NCBI RefSeq assembly: GCF_025985425.1
Contig: NZ_CP094972.1
Location: 62,001-126,000 of the forward strand
Length of the DNA stretch: 64,000 nucleotides
Direction: 5' to 3'
DNA from: Entomomonas sp. E2T0
Lineage (GTDB): Bacteria > Pseudomonadota > Gammaproteobacteria > Pseudomonadales > Pseudomonadaceae
Shown here: in pieces, positions 57,348 to 64,000 of the stretch
Layout: each line of letters starts with the position of its first letter
Numbering within the stretch: the first letter of the stretch is position 1
Position numbers and translations under genes: made by a program
Notes under the pieces: generated by a model
What the model was told of the DNA's origin: nothing
Database searches by the model: none
The model's input: only the letters and a program-made list of their open reading frames with translations

Positions 57348-58211
57348 TTATTGTCTTGCTACTATCTTAGTAGCATTATTCGTATCAATTTCTTTACTTG
57401 GATCTTTCCATGCTACAGCTAAGCCATTACTGTATCGCATATCAACCCTTGCAATATTATCCATTTTAGCTTTTAAATTAATCTCATAAGCCTTACTAAA
57501 ACGTTTAATTTTTTCAGCAACATCCCCACTACCAAGCACTAGCTCAAGACCTGTGCTGGTAGTTAATGACCAGCTACCTCGTTCTGTTAAAGTCAACGAA
57601 GTAATAGCAAGCTCCATTGGCCTCAATAATTGGCTAATAATTTGATACTGTTGCATAACTTGAGCATGTGCATATTCTGGCCCATCTAGCAAGGGCAATG
57701 ATTTATAAGCAGAAATATCCTTAACGACAAAAGGTTCGCCCACATTATTTAAAAGTCCATCCTCTCCCCAACGGGCGATAGGTTGACGAGCATTTAACTC
57801 AATTTTTAATTCATTTGGCCAAACACGCTCTATTTCCACATGAGAAATCCAAGGAGTATTTTCAAGTTTATTACGCAAACCTTCTAAATCAACATTTAAA
57901 AACCCTGTACTTACCAAAGGTTCAATACGTTTCTGTAAGTCTTGCTGATCAATATAACCCAAATCACCTAAAATACTTACTTTTGATATAGGTTGATTTA
58001 CATAAGCAATCACTTTATTAGCAACGTTGTAAGCCAAAATTGCAAAAACAACAGCTAATAACAAATAACCTGCTATTTTTAAATAATCAGCCATTGATTT
58101 TAAAGTAGTCACTACACCTTTTTTAGGCATAGCTCGACTTGCTCCACGCTGATTAGCACGCTGCCGCCAAAGTGCTACTGGCTCTCCATGTCTTAATCTT
58201 ACATTTAACAT
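57348..58211 (-). CDS. ftsQ: Cell division protein FtsQ
   Basis: 287 residues. A cytosolic basic segment (~1-40), one membrane segment (~45-65), a POTRA domain beginning near residue 75 (ISKVSILGDLGYIDQQDLQK) and the beta domain to the end. It bridges FtsB/FtsL and other divisome proteins in the periplasm. GGAGG lies 4-5 bases before the ATG. It starts one base after the ddlB stop, so the two are tightly coupled. Confidence 0.94.
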   Translation of the reverse strand: MLNVRLRHGEPVALWRQRANQRGASRAMPKKGVVTTLKSMADYLKIAGYLLLAVVFAILAYNVANKVIAYVNQPISKVSILGDLGYIDQQDLQKRIEPLVSTGFLNVDLEGLRNKLENTPWISHVEIERVWPNELKIELNARQPIARWGEDGLLNNVGEPFVVKDISAYKSLPLLDGPEYAHAQVMQQYQIISQLLRPMELAITSLTLTERGSWSLTTSTGLELVLGSGDVAEKIKRFSKAYEINLKAKMDNIARVDMRYSNGLAVAWKDPSKEIDTNNATKIVARQ

Positions 58212-58212
58212 T

Positions 58213-60620
<2,408 letters not shown>

Positions 60621-60628
<8 letters not shown>

Positions 60629-61694
60629 TGGCTACCTCCAAACAGGTATCAACCACGTCACTAGTAGCCTTAGGTTTCGCTAAGCTTTTGGCGATTTTTC
60701 CCATTTCTCTCAATTTTTCAGGATTTTTTAATAATGTTTGTAAATGATCAGCCATAACTTGTGGTGTTAACTGAGCTTGTATCAATTTGATTGCAGCCCC
60801 TTTACAAGCAAGATAATCAGCATTAAAACTCTGATGATCATCAATAGCATGGGGTAAAGGAATTAACATAGCAGCTGAACCTGTCGCAGCTAACTCGCTC
60901 ACTGTTAAAGCACCTGCCCGACAAACCACTAAATCAGCCCAACTGTAGGCTTGTTGCATATCAGTAATAAATGGTTCTACCTTAGCTTCGACTGTTGCTT
61001 TTTGATAACGCTCTTTGGTTACTTCAGCATGGTTTTTACCTGCTTGATGAAAGACCTCTGGACGAATTGAATCATCAAGCAATGCCAAAGCTTCAGGTAA
61101 TAACTTATTAAGTGGTTCAGCCCCTAAGCTTCCACCAACTACTAACAATCTCACTTTACGATCAACTATGGATTCTTTAGACTGCTCAATAAACAGCTCT
61201 TTGCGTACAGGGTTACCCGTAGTAATTAAATGCTCTTTATTCACAAAAGTATTAGGAAAACCTTGGCAAATACGGGTTGCCATTTTTGCTAAATAACGAT
61301 TAGCAGTGCCCACTTTGGCATTCTGCTCATGAATAATTAATGGTATACCAACTAACTTTGCAGCTAGACCACCAGGGCCAGTCACAAAACCACCAAAACC
61401 AACCACACATACTGGTTTTATTTCTTTAATCAGCTTACGAGCTTGTCTTAATGCGCCTAACAATAAGAAAGGAGCTTTTATTAATGTAGTAAGACTCTTA
61501 CCACGTAATCCTGTCACATTAATCTGATAAATTGGTAAGCCTGCTTTAGCCACCAGTTCATTCTCCATGCCTTTGGGTGTACCAAGCCAATGAACGTTAT
61601 AACCTCTTTCCTGAAAGTCTTTAGCGCAGGCTAACGCAGGGAATACATGACCACCAGTACCTGCTGCCATAATTAATATATTTTTAGCGACCAT
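60621..61694 (-). CDS. murG: Lipid II synthase glycosyltransferase MurG
   Basis: 357 residues. Transfers GlcNAc to lipid I on the inner face of the membrane. [11 protein letters not shown] is the first glycine loop and [10 protein letters not shown] the second; [19 protein letters not shown] and [20 protein letters not shown] mark the donor-binding half. GGAGGTGAAAC precedes the ATG. Overlaps ftsW by 11 bases and murC by 8. Confidence 0.97.
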
Positions 61695-62907
61695 GTTTCA
61701 CCTCCGAAGATTCTTCTGGAAAATCTTTATCAGTAAACACGTAAGATAGTTCAGGCTCTGGATAACGTCTTTCCCAATCAATTCGTAGTAATATTCCTAA
61801 ACAAATACAGCAAATAACCAAAGAACTACCACCATAACTTAAAAATGGTAAGGTCAAACCTTTAGTAGGTAATAACCCAACATTTACCCCTACATTAATA
61901 ATAAATTGACCAAGCCATAACATGGCAATGCCGTAAGCTACATAAGCAGAAAAATATTGTTTTTCACGCTCTGCCCATAAACCAATAATTAATGCCCTCA
62001 CACCAACAAACACAAATAGTGCAACAGTGCATAGAGAGCCTACTAAACCCAACTCTTCAGCCAACACAGCAAATACAAAGTCTGTATGTGCTTCTGGTAA
62101 ATAAAATTGTTTTTGAATACTATTACCAAGACCTAATCCCAAAAAATCCCCTCGTCCAAAAGCAATTAATGATTGGGTTAATTGATAGCCAGAACCAAAC
62201 TGATCAGCAAAAGGGTCTGTAAAGTTCATCAAACGATGCATTCTATATTCTTGCGTTAAAACCAAAAATACTACGGCACCAATACTCATTAATACCATTA
62301 ATAAGAAACGTCCCAGGCTCACACCACCTAAGAACAACATAGCAAGTGCAGCGCCCATCATTACCACTGTTGCTCCAAAATCTGGCTCTAATAGGAATAA
62401 CCAAGCCACCGGTAATAACACGACAAAAGGTTTAAAGAAACCTGACCATGTATCTCTAACTTGTTCTTTACGGCGAACCAAATAGCCTGCTAAATAGATA
62501 ACAGCAAATAACTTTCCTAGCTCAGAAGGTTGAATATTAAATAAGCCAACGCCAATCCAACGGCTTGCACCATTCACATTGCGTCCAATGCCTGGGATTA
62601 ATACAGCTACTAATAACACCACTGCCACACATAGCAAATGAGCACTGTACTTTTGCCATACTTTAATGGGTACCACTAAAACACTTGCTGTAGCCAAAAT
62701 GCCAATAGCGAGGTAAACCAAATGCCTTGTTAAGTTATAAAAAGTATTACCTGTTTGTGCTGATGCTACCTCAGAAGAAGCAGAGGCAATCATTACAGCA
62801 CCTAAACCCAATAATAATAAGCAACCAGCCAATAATGGAAAATCGACATCAAAACCACGTCGGCTATAAATAGGTGAAGGATTTAAACAAACGATGGACA
62901 GTTTCAT
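61684..62907 (-). CDS. ftsW: Lipid II polymerase FtsW
   Basis: 407 residues, a SEDS-family protein with about ten membrane segments. Key regions are NGASRWIGVGLFNIQPSELGK, LEPDFGATVVM with the catalytic-region Asp, and LPTKGLTLPFLSYGGSS near residue 350. It polymerises septal peptidoglycan with FtsI. ATGA overlap with the murD stop, with AAGGGG upstream. The N-terminal ~25 residues are cytosolic. Confidence 0.96.
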   Translation of the reverse strand: MKLSIVCLNPSPIYSRRGFDVDFPLLAGCLLLLGLGAVMIASASSEVASAQTGNTFYNLTRHLVYLAIGILATASVLVVPIKVWQKYSAHLLCVAVVLLVAVLIPGIGRNVNGASRWIGVGLFNIQPSELGKLFAVIYLAGYLVRRKEQVRDTWSGFFKPFVVLLPVAWLFLLEPDFGATVVMMGAALAMLFLGGVSLGRFLLMVLMSIGAVVFLVLTQEYRMHRLMNFTDPFADQFGSGYQLTQSLIAFGRGDFLGLGLGNSIQKQFYLPEAHTDFVFAVLAEELGLVGSLCTVALFVFVGVRALIIGLWAEREKQYFSAYVAYGIAMLWLGQFIINVGVNVGLLPTKGLTLPFLSYGGSSLVICCICLGILLRIDWERRYPEPELSYVFTDKDFPEESSEVKHGR

Positions 62908-64000
62908 TCACTTAACCCCTTTACAGCTTCTGCAAACAGCTGGCCTCGTTCTTCAAAGTTTTTAAACATATCCCAACTAGCACAAGCAGGCGCTAATAAT
63001 ACCGCATCATTTTTTTGAGCAAGTTTAGAGGCTTCTGCCACTGCTTGTTCAATACTACTTACATATATTCTTGGTATCGCTGTATCTAAAATTTTCTCTA
63101 TTAAAGGAGCATCCTTTCCTAATAAAATAACTGCTCGACAATAATTTTCAATCGGCTCTTTTAAGCTATTAAAATCAGCACCTTTACCATCACCACCAGC
63201 AACTAACACTAGCTTGCCAGTAATATCCCTACCTAACCCATCGATTGCTGCTAAAGCAGCACCTACATTAGTCGCTTTAGAATCATTGTAGTAAACCACA
63301 CCAGCTTTTTCTGCAACCCATTCACAACGATGAGGTAAACCTTTGAAGTTTACTAAGGCCTCTATCATAGCTTCAAAAGATAAACCTACGGCATGCCCTA
63401 ATGCTAAAGCAGCCATAACATTAGACCAGTTGTGACTACCTCTAATTTTTAATCTATCTAATGGCAACAATGGCTCATTATTAAAGATAATCCAACCATC
63501 ACCCTGCAAAGAATCTAATTTAAAGCCTGTAAAATCTGACTTAGCTAGTTTAGTAGTAAACTCCCAACGAACTGCTGTAGTTAGTGCTTTTTTAGGGATA
63601 GATAATAGATCATCCAGATTTACAACTACTTGCTTAGCACCTAAAAAAATACGCTGTTTAGCATCACTGTATGCAGCTAGATCAGAGTAACGATCCATAT
63701 GATCTTCACTCACATTTAATAATGTGGCTACTTCAGCATTTAGCTGTTGGCAACTTTCTAATTGAAAACTAGAAAGTTCTAAAACATACAAATCAATATC
63801 GTCTGCTAAAAGATTTAAAGCAGGCTCACCAAGATTACCACCTACCGCAACTTTTCTTCCTGCTGCCTTCGCCATTTCACCGACTAATGTGGTAACAGTA
63901 CTTTTCCCATTAGAACCTGTAATAGCTACAATAGGAGCTTTTGCTAATTGTGAAAATAAATCAACATCACCAGATAGCCTAACACCACGTTTTGCCGCTG
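62904..64000 (-). CDS. murD: UDP-N-acetylmuramoylalanine--D-glutamate ligase MurD (partial, right edge)
   Basis: The frame is open to base 64000, so the N-terminal ~85 residues are outside. Present are ITGSNGKSTVTTLVGEMAKA (ATP loop), GGNLGEPALNLL, NVSEDHMDRYSDL, NDSKATNVGAALAAIDGL and LLAPACASWDMFKNFEERG, the Mur ligase domains. It adds D-glutamate to UDP-MurNAc-L-Ala. An internal ATG at 63875 is not the start: the ATP loop lies upstream of it. Stop overlaps ftsW start by four bases. Confidence 0.95.
   Translation of the reverse strand, partial: AAKRGVRLSGDVDLFSQLAKAPIVAITGSNGKSTVTTLVGEMAKAAGRKVAVGGNLGEPALNLLADDIDLYVLELSSFQLESCQQLNAEVATLLNVSEDHMDRYSDLAAYSDAKQRIFLGAKQVVVNLDDLLSIPKKALTTAVRWEFTTKLAKSDFTGFKLDSLQGDGWIIFNNEPLLPLDRLKIRGSHNWSNVMAALALGHAVGLSFEAMIEALVNFKGLPHRCEWVAEKAGVVYYNDSKATNVGAALAAIDGLGRDITGKLVLVAGGDGKGADFNSLKEPIENYCRAVILLGKDAPLIEKILDTAIPRIYVSSIEQAVAEASKLAQKNDAVLLAPACASWDMFKNFEERGQLFAEAVKGLSE

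Noticed and set aside
63875-64000. murD starting at the ATG at 63875
   Set aside because: The ATP-binding loop GSNGKST lies upstream of that ATG in the same open frame, so the real start is outside the window.

Overview
The window is an AT-rich stretch (visibly well under 45% G+C) of a gammaproteobacterial chromosome. Several gene neighbourhoods match those known from Pseudomonas: hom-thrC, aminotransferase/dksA/gluQ, icd/Nudix/mnmA/hflD, rppH-ptsP, a NorR-type regulator divergent from flavohaemoglobin, OprD porin, azurin, and the dcw order murD-ftsW-murG-murC-ddlB-ftsQ-ftsA-ftsZ-lpxC with a reversed DUF721 gene and an M23 peptidase gene. I infer a low-GC member of the Pseudomonadales near Pseudomonadaceae, possibly a host-associated genus such as Entomomonas. 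The genus is a guess from gene content and base composition.

Layout. 1-2.2 kb: end of a threonine-biosynthesis unit and a glycine-zipper lipoprotein. 2.2-6.0 kb: a decayed mobile-element region with an integrase remnant, a terminase-like remnant, other broken ORFs, and two intact small genes (a YhfL-type lipoprotein and an orphan 179-aa protein). 6-15.6 kb: gluQ, dksA, an aminotransferase, sfsA and assorted enzymes and membrane proteins. 15.7-20.1 kb: an iron-acquisition locus with an AraC-type regulator, a predicted Fur box, a periplasmic esterase of the PfeE kind and a FepA/PfeA-type TonB receptor. 20.1-23.6 kb: mgtA behind an unusually long leader with two small ORFs rich in acidic residues and prolines, plus several predicted RNA stems. 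This leader is the most interesting part of the window. 23.6-31 kb: a MarR/membrane-protein pair divergent from an Old Yellow Enzyme, then ptsP-rppH, a HAD phosphatase, an FMN reductase and a TauE-type exporter with a LysR gene.

32-46 kb: icd, a Nudix gene, mnmA, hflD, a 44-residue lysine-rich small ORF, the NorR/flavohaemoglobin pair with a sigma-54-like promoter, an OprD porin with a Fur-like box, YdcH, a YjgR-type ATPase, a broken gene, malic enzyme, a leucine-rich-repeat protein and queH. 46-50.4 kb: azurin and pepA, two DUF2845 paralogues, an FkbM methyltransferase and another broken gene. 50.5-64 kb: RNase P RNA, rsmI, an M23 peptidase, dciA and the cell-envelope/division cluster from lpxC to murD, which runs off the right edge.

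Terminators are mostly perfect hairpins shared between convergent genes. No tRNA, intact insertion sequence or CRISPR array was seen. Coordinates of cis-elements come from reading the sequence by eye; RNA folding and homology were not computed.
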